From an uncultured Bacteroidales bacterium (GTDB lineage: Bacteria > Bacteroidota > Bacteroidia > Bacteroidales > FEN-979): a stretch of DNA of 64,000 nucleotides. Position numbers and translations under genes: made by a program. The notes under the pieces are model-generated. The model was given only the letters and a program-made list of their open reading frames with translations. It did no database searches and was not told the origin of the DNA. Positions 1 through 8,456 of the stretch are shown piece after piece; the stretch's first letter is position 1; each line of letters opens with the position of its first letter. The DNA lies in NCBI GenBank assembly GCA_903903985.1, contig CAIVAT010000057.1, positions 1-64,000 of the forward strand, given 5' to 3'.

Positions 1-168
1 AGGTTCCAGACAGCATCCAATGATTTCAACTGCTCCATGCGGCTGAATGACTCAGACGGAAATGTCTTCACCACCAGTTTCACCCCTGGCATCAAGAAAG
101 TCATTGATTTTCTCAGGTCATCATTCGATGCAAGCATCTCTGATGTTGAAGGCAAAATCAAGTTCTGA
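1..168 (+). CDS. C-terminal fragment of an unknown protein
   Basis: The first reading frame is open from base 1 to a TGA at 166-168 and encodes the last 55 residues of a protein whose start lies outside the window. The fragment is soluble-looking with no recognisable motif, and I do not recognise the family. A strong intrinsic terminator follows 27 bases after the stop, which supports this being the real end of a plus-strand gene or operon. Its base composition is richer in G+C than the AT-rich cassettes that follow, so it may belong to the backbone left of the island, but that is inference. Confidence 0.6.
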   Translation, partial: RFQTASNDFNCSMRLNDSDGNVFTTSFTPGIKKVIDFLRSSFDASISDVEGKIKF

Positions 169-194
169 CCTTTGGTTTTCTATTCAGGATTTTG

Positions 195-223
195 GGTTCC
201 GTCTTTAGACGGAACCTTTTTTT
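195..223 (+). terminator. intrinsic terminator
   Basis: A perfect 9-bp stem (GGTTCCGTC / GACGGAACC) with a TTTA loop is followed by seven T residues. It ends the partial gene at the left edge and separates it from the minus-strand pair that follows. Confidence 0.85.
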
Positions 224-339
224 ATGGTCGTATTTGCCTAGAGCACGTGTGTCAATCTAAGTGGTTGAATCGAACACACTTTATTAAGGAAATAATACTA
301 AGGAATGTTGAACGACGATTTAATAAATATAAAACCAGT

Positions 340-621
340 TTATTTGATGGCCTCCTTATCCTTCAAAATCTTGAGGTAATCAGAATGGCTAAGGGGACAA
401 TTGGCTAAATCTATGAAAGATTGCCTTGTTAACATACACTGGTGAGACATTTTATGAATCAATGATTCTGTAATGTCATGCTTTGATCCATGGCTGACTT
501 TTGTATGCAATACGTATTTACCTTCGTGCCAAAATTCAAGGACTATATGATCAACTTTGTTAGTAACAAAACCTTTATTTTTAAGATTCTTAAGGGTTTT
601 TTGCGAATCAAGTACAGACAT
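340..621 (-). CDS. HicA-like small protein (putative toxin)
   Basis: A 93-residue protein with an N-terminal stretch of the form LKNLKNKGF, then a TKVSHGS segment near residues 41-47, and a C-terminal region ending with CPLSHSDYLKIL. This layout resembles the small dsRBD-fold proteins related to HicA mRNA interferases, in which a conserved His lies in a short basic strand (here within KVSHGS). The gene lies one base downstream of the larger 306-residue gene, so the two are almost certainly co-transcribed. A toxin-antitoxin reading is an inference from size, motif and pairing; the match to classical HicA is weak, so the function is not settled. Confidence 0.45.
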   Translation of the reverse strand: MSVLDSQKTLKNLKNKGFVTNKVDHIVLEFWHEGKYVLHTKVSHGSKHDITESLIHKMSHQCMLTRQSFIDLANCPLSHSDYLKILKDKEAIK

Positions 622-622
622 A

Positions 623-1543
623 TTAATCTTTATGTAAAACCATATAGTTTAAGAAGGATTTTATAAATCGAATGCGTTCAGTTATTTCATTATCCGAAAG
701 ATCATTGTATCGGTTGTAAATAAAATCAAACTCTTCTGAAAAATTTTCTTCTGCTTCATCCTCCGTATCCCCAACTCCAATAATTCCCAATATGTCATTT
801 TTTACTGAATAGAAATTTTCAACCTTTTCAAAGGTACAAGATAATGGATTTCTAAGATGATATACATGCTCTTTATAAATAATAACTTCTGGTGCAAAAG
901 AAAGCAATACCTTTTTATTTGGATATGCTTCAATGGTACGGAAACTAATTTTTTTTCCTATGGTAGTCAACCTTACTAAACCAGGTACTACCTCACTATT
1001 TTGAAGTTCAGACTCATCTTTGGGGCTGATGACTAATTTATTCCGAACCTCCTTTTTAAACTTTGATATCTTATATTCCTCCTCGAAATTTCCATTACTT
1101 CGGGAAACAATTTTCAATGGTGAAGTTCCACATGAATGGGTGAAATCATAAAGCGCAGTGACAATGGCAGAACGAGGTTGTGGTAATTTGTAAAGTTCTG
1201 ATAATTGGTGATAATCACCTTTGTTTGAAATAGTAAATAGAGCATCTATTTTTTCATTGACAATTTCACGCTGATGATCAACTGTACCTCCAATTGTGTG
1301 CTGAATTCTAGGTGTTAATATAAATGCAGGAACAGCACTATTATGAAAGAAATCTGCCAATTCGATCCTGAAGTTTTGTAAATCTATTGTCTCTTCGGAT
1401 TCCAGATCAAAATGCACGATGGAATTGATTAAATTTTGCAAATTCTGACCTAATGAAATTAGGTTCTCAAGTGGGATTGTTTCAAATTTGCCGATTTCGC
1501 CACCAACTTCAATTAAAATACCTTGTTGTAAGTTGATAGCCAT
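623..1543 (-). CDS. unknown protein with possible HicB-like C-terminus
   Basis: A 306-residue soluble protein that I do not recognise as a whole. Its N-terminal 200 residues have no clear motif. The C-terminal part (about residues 240-300) reads like the partial RNase-H fold of HicB-type antitoxins: a strand containing LGIIGVGDTEDEAEEN, which fits the usual G-x-T-x-x-E-A pattern, followed by a helix. It starts with ATG at 1543 and ends one base before the HicA-like gene, so it would be the first gene of a two-gene unit. If this is a toxin-antitoxin pair, the antitoxin is unusually long and could be an immunity or sensor fusion. That is inference only. Confidence 0.45.
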   Translation of the reverse strand: MAINLQQGILIEVGGEIGKFETIPLENLISLGQNLQNLINSIVHFDLESEETIDLQNFRIELADFFHNSAVPAFILTPRIQHTIGGTVDHQREIVNEKIDALFTISNKGDYHQLSELYKLPQPRSAIVTALYDFTHSCGTSPLKIVSRSNGNFEEEYKISKFKKEVRNKLVISPKDESELQNSEVVPGLVRLTTIGKKISFRTIEAYPNKKVLLSFAPEVIIYKEHVYHLRNPLSCTFEKVENFYSVKNDILGIIGVGDTEDEAEENFSEEFDFIYNRYNDLSDNEITERIRFIKSFLNYMVLHKD

Positions 1544-1652
1544 AATAGAAATTATTACCCGGGGGTGAAAGCGAACAAAAATACCATTTTTTTGACATCC
1601 TTCTCATTCAAAGGGTAAAATATTTGGCAAAACAACAATATAAAACCATGGC

Positions 1653-1684
1653 ATTCGCTTGACTTTTTTATCTAAATTGCGAAT
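1653..1684. promoter_or_regulatory. inverted repeat upstream of the defence operon
   Basis: ATTCGC at 1653-1658 is repeated as GCGAAT at 1679-1684, enclosing a TTGACTTTTTTATC stretch. It sits in the 211-bp divergent spacer between the minus-strand pair and the DUF499 gene, about 70 bases before the latter. It may be an operator, but arms of six bases are short and chance is possible. Confidence 0.25.
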
Positions 1685-1754
1685 ATATTGAAGCTTGACT
1701 TCAAATTCATCTCCTGGTTGCTAAAAAAGGATATTAAAACACATATAATCAGCT

Positions 1755-4700
1755 ATGAATTCTCTCAAACAAACCCTCACCCCTCGACCAACGGTTTTTG
1801 ATAAATCAAGGCGGGATGTTGTACTCGACTTGTCGGATCTGCCTGAGAATAAAATAAATCCGGAAGAGTTTTTCTCTGAAAACTTTATCACCAAAGGAAT
1901 GGAGCAGCTTTACGAGGCTGTTTTCAAGAGGCTGGAAGGGAAATCGGATGACGGGATTTTCAAGCTGACCCAGGCAATGGGTGGAGGGAAAACCCATAAT
2001 ATGGTCGCGATCGGATTGTTGGCTGGGTTCCCGGAATACAGGGATAAAGTGATGGGAAGGGTTTATAAGACAACCTTTTTGAAGAAAGCAAGGGTTTTGA
2101 CCTTTACTGGCCGGCAATCGACGGAGTTTGGAATTTGGGGACATTTGGCTGAGCAGATGGGCAAAAAGGGATTATTCAATGATTTCTATTCCCCTCTGAA
2201 AGCGCCAGGACTCGGTGAATGGATTAAATTGTTCCAGGGAGAACCCACCGTGATCCTTTTAGATGAGTTGCCACCCTATTTTCAGAATGCTGCCACCATG
2301 TCCATCGGAAAAGGAACACTGGCGGATGTTACTACGCATGCTTTGTCCAATCTCATGAACGCAATTGGTAAAGCTGAATTATCAAATGTTGCTCTGGTCA
2401 TTTCAGACCTTACTGCTACCTACTCCCGGGGTTCAGGAGCGATTACTGAAGCTTTGCAGAATTTTGAGAATGAAACCCGGCGGTCAGCCCGTAACTTCAC
2501 ACCGGTACAGCAAAACAGTGATGAAATTTACCATATCCTTAGAAAGAGGTTATTCGAGCAAGATATTAATCAGAAAGAGGCCGATGCCATTGCCGATGCT
2601 TATGGCAGTGAACTTTCAAAGGCCGTTAAGATGGACCTGACGAACGAACAACCTGAAAAATTAAGTTCAGCTATCAAATCTTCGTACCCTTTTCATCCAT
2701 CGGTAAGGGATTTATATGCCCGGTTCAAAGAAAACCCTGGATTTCAGCAAACCCGCGGCCTTATAAGGTTAATGCGTACTGTCGTTTCTAACATGTGGGA
2801 TCCTAAACACGGATGGGCGGATAAAAGTTTGCTGATACACCCATACGATGTGGATCCCAATGATCCGGATACCTTTTCGGAACTTTCAGCCATCAATGAC
2901 ACACTGACCAATGCTATTTCGAATGATATAGCTTCACATGGGGATGCCGCTGCCGAAAAAATTTCTGATGAATTTGGGAATGACCTGCCACTTAAAACCG
3001 CAAGGTTATTGTTGATATCGTCTTTGAGCCTGGTACAGAGTGGAGTCAAGGGACTGAAAGCAAATGAAATTGCTTCAGACCTTGCTGCTCCTGGTATAGA
3101 CCTTGGTACTTTAAACTCAAAAATAATTCCAGAACTCCGGGAGAAATCGTGGTATTTGCATTCAGATAACAGCGGGAACCTTCTTTATAAAAATGTGCAG
3201 AACGTTTCTGCAATGATCAATTCGTATAAACAACAATATCAAAAGGAATCTGTAAAAAAAGAGATTATTCGACTGCTGGATGAATTGTTCAAACCAACTT
3301 TAAAAGATTGCTATCAGAAAGTTTTCGTGTTGCCGGGTATTGATCAAATTGACCTCGACTCAAGGAATGTTGCCCTGATCATCTATGAACCTAATTTACA
3401 AGGTGGGGTTCATCTCGATCTGCAAAAATTATACGATCATAACGATCGCTTCAGAAACAGGATACTCTTCCTCACAGGGGATCATCAATCCATGGAAAAC
3501 ATTTATGAACAGGCAAGGGGTATCAAAGCATCGAATTCTGTAATTGAAGAATTCAAGAAGCAAAAAGTAGCAGGCAATGACCCGCAGTTTGAAGAGGCTA
3601 ATACACAATCTGAAAATTACCAATTCAAATTCAGATCAGCCGTTACAAATGTTTTTGTGAAACTTTTCTATCCGACAAAACGTGGTCTTCTGGATGCCTC
3701 AATTCAACTACAATTCTCAGGAAACAATTACAACGGAGAAGAGCAGGTGCGAAAGACACTGGAAGAGAAGAAAAAATTTACTTGTGATATTACTTCCGAA
3801 ACATTCATCAAGCAAATTGAAGCAAAATTGTTTGCCGGCCAGAAATCGCTTCCATGGGCTGATATCCTTAGTAATGCCTCCCAGATGACCGAATGGTTAT
3901 GGTGCAAGCCAGATGCTTTGGACCAGGTTAGAATTAGCCAGGTTAAAAAAGAACACTGGCGTGAAAACGGTAACTGGGTAGAAATAGGGCCTTTTGAGAA
4001 ACCGCCGACCAGTGTTACAGTGCAGCAGATAGAAAGAAATCCAGAAACCGGAAAGGTAAAACTCAGGATCAAACCAGTACATGGTGATAAAATTCTTTAC
4101 CAATACGGGAAAGGTGTCACAGACCAATGTCCTGTGTGGGATTTCCAAAATATCATGGAAACTGATGTCATGGAAGTTGAGTTTCTGTGCCTTGATTCAA
4201 AAGGTGAGCATGAAAAAGGGAAGCCAGTTCTCTGGACCAATGAGATAACCATGAAACATGGATGGATCCCTCAAGGTGATGAAACATTAATGGAGATAAA
4301 TGTGGCGCCAAAATCTGCACAGGTTAAATACACAACAGATGGCAGTGAACCGATGTTGCATGGCGGAATCTACCAATCGCCTTTCCTTGTGCAACCGATG
4401 ACACTGGTTTCATTTGTAGGTGTGAAGGATTCCTTCCATTCAGAGATCAAGCATATAAAGGTTCCTGCAAAACCATCCAAATTTGAGATAAATAAAATGG
4501 CACCATTGGTATGGAGGGTGCGATTAAAACGGGACTCAACTTCAGAAAGCTACAAATTTGTGGACGCGTTAAAAAAGACCAGTGCCAGGGTTTCTGGTGT
4601 TGACATCAACTCTCACGATGAAGGTTGGGTAAGTCTTCAAACAAGCCCGGAATTAACCTTTGAGGCCTCCCAGTTGGAAGAATTCATGAAATTTATTCAG

Positions 4701-4829
4701 GATCAGATTTATGGAAAGGGTATGCTAAAGCTACAAATCGATGCCTGTCATTTTGAGACTGGCCAAAAATTTCTGGATTTGATCCGTGAACTTAAATCAG
4801 ACTACAAGGAAAATGAAATCGAGCAATAA
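1755..4829 (+). CDS. DUF499-type ATPase of an anti-phage cassette
   Basis: A 1024-residue P-loop ATPase. The Walker A motif AMGGGKT lies at residues 74-80 and the Walker B VILLDELPP at about 166-174. The 'GGGKT + LLDE' pattern and length fit the DUF499 (COG1483-like) ATPases found beside DUF1156 methylases. Near the C-terminus, around residues 848-895, the stretch containing YTTDGSEP resembles the chitobiase/beta-hexosaminidase C-terminal (CHB_HEX_C) beta-sandwich, an unusual accessory domain. It is the first gene of a tightly overlapping operon with the DUF3780, DUF1156 and PLD-helicase genes. The likely role is as the ATP-driven component of a methylation-linked defence system; the mechanism is not known to me. 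The start at 1755 has no strong Shine-Dalgarno, as is normal in Bacteroidota. Confidence 0.8.
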   Translation: MNSLKQTLTPRPTVFDKSRRDVVLDLSDLPENKINPEEFFSENFITKGMEQLYEAVFKRLEGKSDDGIFKLTQAMGGGKTHNMVAIGLLAGFPEYRDKVMGRVYKTTFLKKARVLTFTGRQSTEFGIWGHLAEQMGKKGLFNDFYSPLKAPGLGEWIKLFQGEPTVILLDELPPYFQNAATMSIGKGTLADVTTHALSNLMNAIGKAELSNVALVISDLTATYSRGSGAITEALQNFENETRRSARNFTPVQQNSDEIYHILRKRLFEQDINQKEADAIADAYGSELSKAVKMDLTNEQPEKLSSAIKSSYPFHPSVRDLYARFKENPGFQQTRGLIRLMRTVVSNMWDPKHGWADKSLLIHPYDVDPNDPDTFSELSAINDTLTNAISNDIASHGDAAAEKISDEFGNDLPLKTARLLLISSLSLVQSGVKGLKANEIASDLAAPGIDLGTLNSKIIPELREKSWYLHSDNSGNLLYKNVQNVSAMINSYKQQYQKESVKKEIIRLLDELFKPTLKDCYQKVFVLPGIDQIDLDSRNVALIIYEPNLQGGVHLDLQKLYDHNDRFRNRILFLTGDHQSMENIYEQARGIKASNSVIEEFKKQKVAGNDPQFEEANTQSENYQFKFRSAVTNVFVKLFYPTKRGLLDASIQLQFSGNNYNGEEQVRKTLEEKKKFTCDITSETFIKQIEAKLFAGQKSLPWADILSNASQMTEWLWCKPDALDQVRISQVKKEHWRENGNWVEIGPFEKPPTSVTVQQIERNPETGKVKLRIKPVHGDKILYQYGKGVTDQCPVWDFQNIMETDVMEVEFLCLDSKGEHEKGKPVLWTNEITMKHGWIPQGDETLMEINVAPKSAQVKYTTDGSEPMLHGGIYQSPFLVQPMTLVSFVGVKDSFHSEIKHIKVPAKPSKFEINKMAPLVWRVRLKRDSTSESYKFVDALKKTSARVSGVDINSHDEGWVSLQTSPELTFEASQLEEFMKFIQDQIYGKGMLKLQIDACHFETGQKFLDLIRELKSDYKENEIEQ

Positions 4830-5457
4830 CGGCCTGTTTGAGGAGGCACTGGGATACGGGTTCGTGCCAGCACAAAGCCAGCATCATTTTGTTGTTTTCA
4901 TCCCGAAATCGAAAACAAAAGATATTTCCATTTTTGAGCTTCCTGTATTTGATGAGGAGTTGACGGAGGATGGACTATATGCAAATTTTATTGGGCCGGA
5001 AGGAACCGGGAAAATTATGCTTCAAGCATCGAAGTGGGAGAAGATAAAAACCTTTGCAAGGGTAGAATTTAACCAGCGACTCAAACTGATGGGACTTCCT
5101 GTTTATAATTGGACACAAGGTATAAACCACCTCCACCGGCTTTTTGGCAAAGAACTGATGGTATTGGCATGGGCAGTTGAGGATGCTGACCCCGGGAGTA
5201 TTCCTCAAGCGGTTGAAAACTGGCTGGGGTTGAAACCCGAAGAACGTTGGTGGCTCTACACCATGACCAATGCTGCCACCGGACATCCTACCCTTGGAAA
5301 AGGACGAGGCTGGCGCAAAGCACTTCGTTATGCCCTAACCGAAAATCCAATCCCTGAAGGGCGTTATACTCAGGACCTGCTTAACGAGGTTCAGAAATCG
5401 TTGTTTGAAGAAGACCAGGAATTTTACCAACCTATAAAGAAGAACACGAATGAATAA
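4813..5457 (+). CDS. DUF3780 anti-phage-associated protein
   Basis: A 214-residue soluble protein whose start GYGFVPAQSQHHFVVFIP and Trp-rich middle (ERWWLYTMTNAATG) match the DUF3780 family as I remember it, a small protein carried beside DUF499 and DUF1156 genes. The reading frame is open to a GTG at 4786, but the ATG at 4813 is preferred because AAGGA lies directly before it and it gives a short 17-bp overlap with the DUF499 gene. It overlaps the next gene by 8 bp, so translation is probably coupled. No catalytic motif is evident; it is probably a structural or adaptor subunit of the cassette, which is inference. Confidence 0.75.
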   Translation: MKSSNNGLFEEALGYGFVPAQSQHHFVVFIPKSKTKDISIFELPVFDEELTEDGLYANFIGPEGTGKIMLQASKWEKIKTFARVEFNQRLKLMGLPVYNWTQGINHLHRLFGKELMVLAWAVEDADPGSIPQAVENWLGLKPEERWWLYTMTNAATGHPTLGKGRGWRKALRYALTENPIPEGRYTQDLLNEVQKSLFEEDQEFYQPIKKNTNE

Positions 5458-8191
5458 ATCCTTTATCGAGGTTCAGTTCCCGGTTTCAAAACTATCAAAG
5501 GAAAGCTACAAAGAACGCAAGGCTGGAGCTTCACAAACACTTACTTGTCTTGGCAAGTGGTGGGGTAGAAAACCCTTGATTTTAGTGAGAGCAACTATCC
5601 TTGGATTACTGCTTCCGGCTACTGAGGACCCTGAAAAGGACCGGGAAATCTTCCTGAAAATCCTTACTATGGACGAAGAGGGATTACTCTCCAGAAAAGA
5701 AAAGCCTGTTCCTGTTGGCATTCTTGAAAAATATGCCACAGCCGCTGAAAAGCAAATATATTTTGATCCAGCCGGAGGATGGAAAAACACAATATCCCGG
5801 GATGAAAAGCAGGAGTTCGAAAAGTTGATCTTTCTCCGGAATCTGAATTACGACCAAAAATTAGAGTACTGCCGAAGACCTGAACAGGTTGAAGGACCAA
5901 GCGAAGAGTCATGGAATGCAATAAATGTTCATCTGGGAACCAGTGCCCGAAATCTGAATGAATTGATCGCCGAATTGGGATCAAGACAATTTGGACACAC
6001 GCCACGGGTTGGTGATGCCTTTTGTGGTGGAGGTTCAATCCCTTTTGAAGCCGGCCGCATCGGTTGTGAAGCATTTGGAAGCGACTTAAACCCGGTAGCA
6101 GCACTTTTAACTTGGGCAGCATTAAATGTTGTTGGTGGAGGTCCTGATTTACATGAAAAATTGAAAAAAGCCCAGGAAATAGTATTCAACAAAGTGGATC
6201 AACAGATAATTGACTGGGGGATTGAACACAATGAAAAGGGCTGGCGTGCCGATGCCTATCTGTATTGTATAGAAGCAAAAATAGCAGAGAATGGGTATAC
6301 TATACCTTTGTCCCCATCATGGATTATATCAGAAAAATTTAGAGTATGTGCCGTTCTGGAACCTGATCACATAAACAAACGTTATCATATTAAAATAGTT
6401 ACAAATGCATCTGAAGATGTTTTTGAAAAAGCCAAGAAAGGAACAATAATAGATAATAAAGTAGTCGATCCAATGAACCCTGAAATCCATACTTCAATTT
6501 CAACATTAAGAGGTGACCGGACAATTGATGGGAAAACAATATATGGATTGAGAATGTGGGAAAACGAAGATATTCTACCTCGAAAAGATGATGTTTTCCA
6601 GGAACGTTTGTATTGTATTCGTTACCTTGAAAGGTACTTCGAGGTAAGGAAGGATTTTGTACAAGGTAAAAGACAATTTAAAAAAGGGCAGATCTTAACA
6701 ATAATAGAATCTGAAAAGATTGAAGGAATTGATATTTTAATTGTTAATGGCGTTTTAAAGGAAAATTTTCAGCGAAATTATATCGAGCCTGATTCAAACG
6801 ATATTGATAGAGAAAAACAGATTTATAAATTATTGAAAGATCGGTTTACAGATTGGCAAAAGAAAGGGCACGTTCCATCGAAAAAGATCACTCCTGGTTT
6901 TAACACAGATCAACCGATACGGGAACGAGGCTGGACACATTGGCATCATCTCTTTAATCCAAGGCAACTATTAATAATTGGATTACTCAATGAACTTTCA
7001 TATCTAATAAATGAAAACAAACAAGTGCAAATAGCTTGTATGGTGGGAATAGGTGTTTGTACTGATTGGTGTTCCAGATTATCAGGATGGGATCATTCAC
7101 TAAGTAAATCAGGAGGCATCGGTGCAATTTCTCATACGTTTTACAATCAAGCTTTAAATACTAATTATTATTATGGTGCAAAATCCTTCAAGAAACTCGA
7201 TGCTCATTTTTTTATTGAGCCAAAAATACAACAAGTAGTTTCTTCTGATAACATTGTAATTACCTCTGATGCGAGACAACTCACACTTGAAAATGATTTC
7301 TGGATCACGGACCCTCCTTATGCTGACGCTGTAAATTATCATGAATTGGGCGATTATTTCTTGTCATGGTACGAGAAAAAATTAAAAAAGAATTTTCCTG
7401 ATTGGTATAATGATAGCAAGGCAGCGCTTGCAGTGAAGGGATGCGGGAAATCATTCAACCAAAGCATGGTGGAGTGTTACAGCAATTTCACCCGTCATAT
7501 GCCTGATAATGGCGCACAGGTTGTAATGTTCACCCATCAGGATGCCTCCGTATGGGCGAATCTTGCATTGATACTTTGGGCTAGTGGTTTGCAGGTGACT
7601 GCAGCCTGGACCATTCAAACCGAAACGGATGCCACCGGGATCAAGAAAGGAAATTATGTTCAGGGTACTGTTATCATGGTGCTAAGGAAGCAATCAAGCC
7701 AGGAAACAGCTTTCTTAAGTGACATCCAGATCGATGTTGAATTTGAGGTGAAGGAACAAATCAAGCAGATGCTTACCATTGACGACCTGGATGATCCCAA
7801 CTTTAGCGACACTGATTATCAGCTTGCTGCATATGTGGCTGCATTGCGTGTTATCACGGGATATGCGAAAATCGAAGATGTGGATGTGAGTTATGAACTT
7901 GAACGCGAACGAAAACCAGGTGAAAAAAGCGAACTCGAACAAATCATAGAAGATGCAATCAAGATTGCCATGAACGAACTGGTCCCAGCGGGATTTAGAG
8001 AGAATAACTGGCGAAGGTTAAGCCCCGAAGAGCGGTTTTATCTGAAAGGATTAGACCTTGAATATAAAGGCGAATACCGTAGTGGAGTATATCAGGAGAT
8101 GGCGCGTGGTTTCGGATTGCGTGAATACAAGTATATGCTTAATACAAGTAAAGCAAACCAGACACGGTTATATACCCCCTATAGAATATAA
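5450..8191 (+). CDS. DUF1156 DNA methylase, main part (gene frameshifted)
   Basis: A 913-residue piece of a DUF1156-type DNA methyltransferase. The N-terminus has the DUF1156 signature (IEVQFPVSKLSKES, then GKWWGRKPLILVRA). The SAM-binding motif FCGGGSIPFEAGR is near residue 190, and the amino-methyltransferase motif DPPY with the following ADAVNYHEL is near residues 619-630. The expected reaction is N6-adenine or N4-cytosine methylation of DNA, marking self DNA for the linked helicase and ATPases. The frame ends at 8191 shortly after LYTPYRI, but the usual family C-terminus continues in another frame immediately downstream. A single extra C in the CCCCC run at 8175-8179 explains this. It may be a real mutation, a phase-variable tract or a sequencing error. 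Confidence 0.8.
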   Translation: MNKSFIEVQFPVSKLSKESYKERKAGASQTLTCLGKWWGRKPLILVRATILGLLLPATEDPEKDREIFLKILTMDEEGLLSRKEKPVPVGILEKYATAAEKQIYFDPAGGWKNTISRDEKQEFEKLIFLRNLNYDQKLEYCRRPEQVEGPSEESWNAINVHLGTSARNLNELIAELGSRQFGHTPRVGDAFCGGGSIPFEAGRIGCEAFGSDLNPVAALLTWAALNVVGGGPDLHEKLKKAQEIVFNKVDQQIIDWGIEHNEKGWRADAYLYCIEAKIAENGYTIPLSPSWIISEKFRVCAVLEPDHINKRYHIKIVTNASEDVFEKAKKGTIIDNKVVDPMNPEIHTSISTLRGDRTIDGKTIYGLRMWENEDILPRKDDVFQERLYCIRYLERYFEVRKDFVQGKRQFKKGQILTIIESEKIEGIDILIVNGVLKENFQRNYIEPDSNDIDREKQIYKLLKDRFTDWQKKGHVPSKKITPGFNTDQPIRERGWTHWHHLFNPRQLLIIGLLNELSYLINENKQVQIACMVGIGVCTDWCSRLSGWDHSLSKSGGIGAISHTFYNQALNTNYYYGAKSFKKLDAHFFIEPKIQQVVSSDNIVITSDARQLTLENDFWITDPPYADAVNYHELGDYFLSWYEKKLKKNFPDWYNDSKAALAVKGCGKSFNQSMVECYSNFTRHMPDNGAQVVMFTHQDASVWANLALILWASGLQVTAAWTIQTETDATGIKKGNYVQGTVIMVLRKQSSQETAFLSDIQIDVEFEVKEQIKQMLTIDDLDDPNFSDTDYQLAAYVAALRVITGYAKIEDVDVSYELERERKPGEKSELEQIIEDAIKIAMNELVPAGFRENNWRRLSPEERFYLKGLDLEYKGEYRSGVYQEMARGFGLREYKYMLNTSKANQTRLYTPYRI

Positions 8192-8456
8192 AAACCGTGA
8201 CTTAGGAACGGAAGGTTTCAGCAACTCCCTGGTAAGGAATATCTTGTTTGCAATCCGTGAAACCCAAACCAGTGATGACCCCGAAGAAGGAAGAAACTGG
8301 CTTTATACAGAATTAAAAGATTATTGGGATCGACGTGAATTTATCCTGGACATTTTCAGGTATATCAATTCCCGCTGCTATTTTCTGGAACATTGGAAGA
8401 GTGATATCGCCGCATTGGAACTGCTTATTGGAAGAATTGAAAATGACCGCGTATGA
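8058..8456 (+). pseudogene. C-terminal fragment of the DUF1156 methylase
   Basis: This frame can be opened at ATG 8058, but its first ~40 residues only shadow the upstream gene. The meaningful part starts at about 8176 and runs to 8456. It contains LGTEGFSNSLVRNILFAIRET, then DDPEEG-NWL-TEL-YW, the pattern I associate with the end of DUF1156 methylases. Deleting one C from the C5 tract at 8175-8179 would fuse it in frame to the upstream 913-residue piece, giving a protein of about 1000 residues. The stop overlaps the helicase start (ATGA), as expected if this is the true 3' end of the methylase gene. If the break is real, the methylase lacks about 90 C-terminal residues. Confidence 0.7.
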
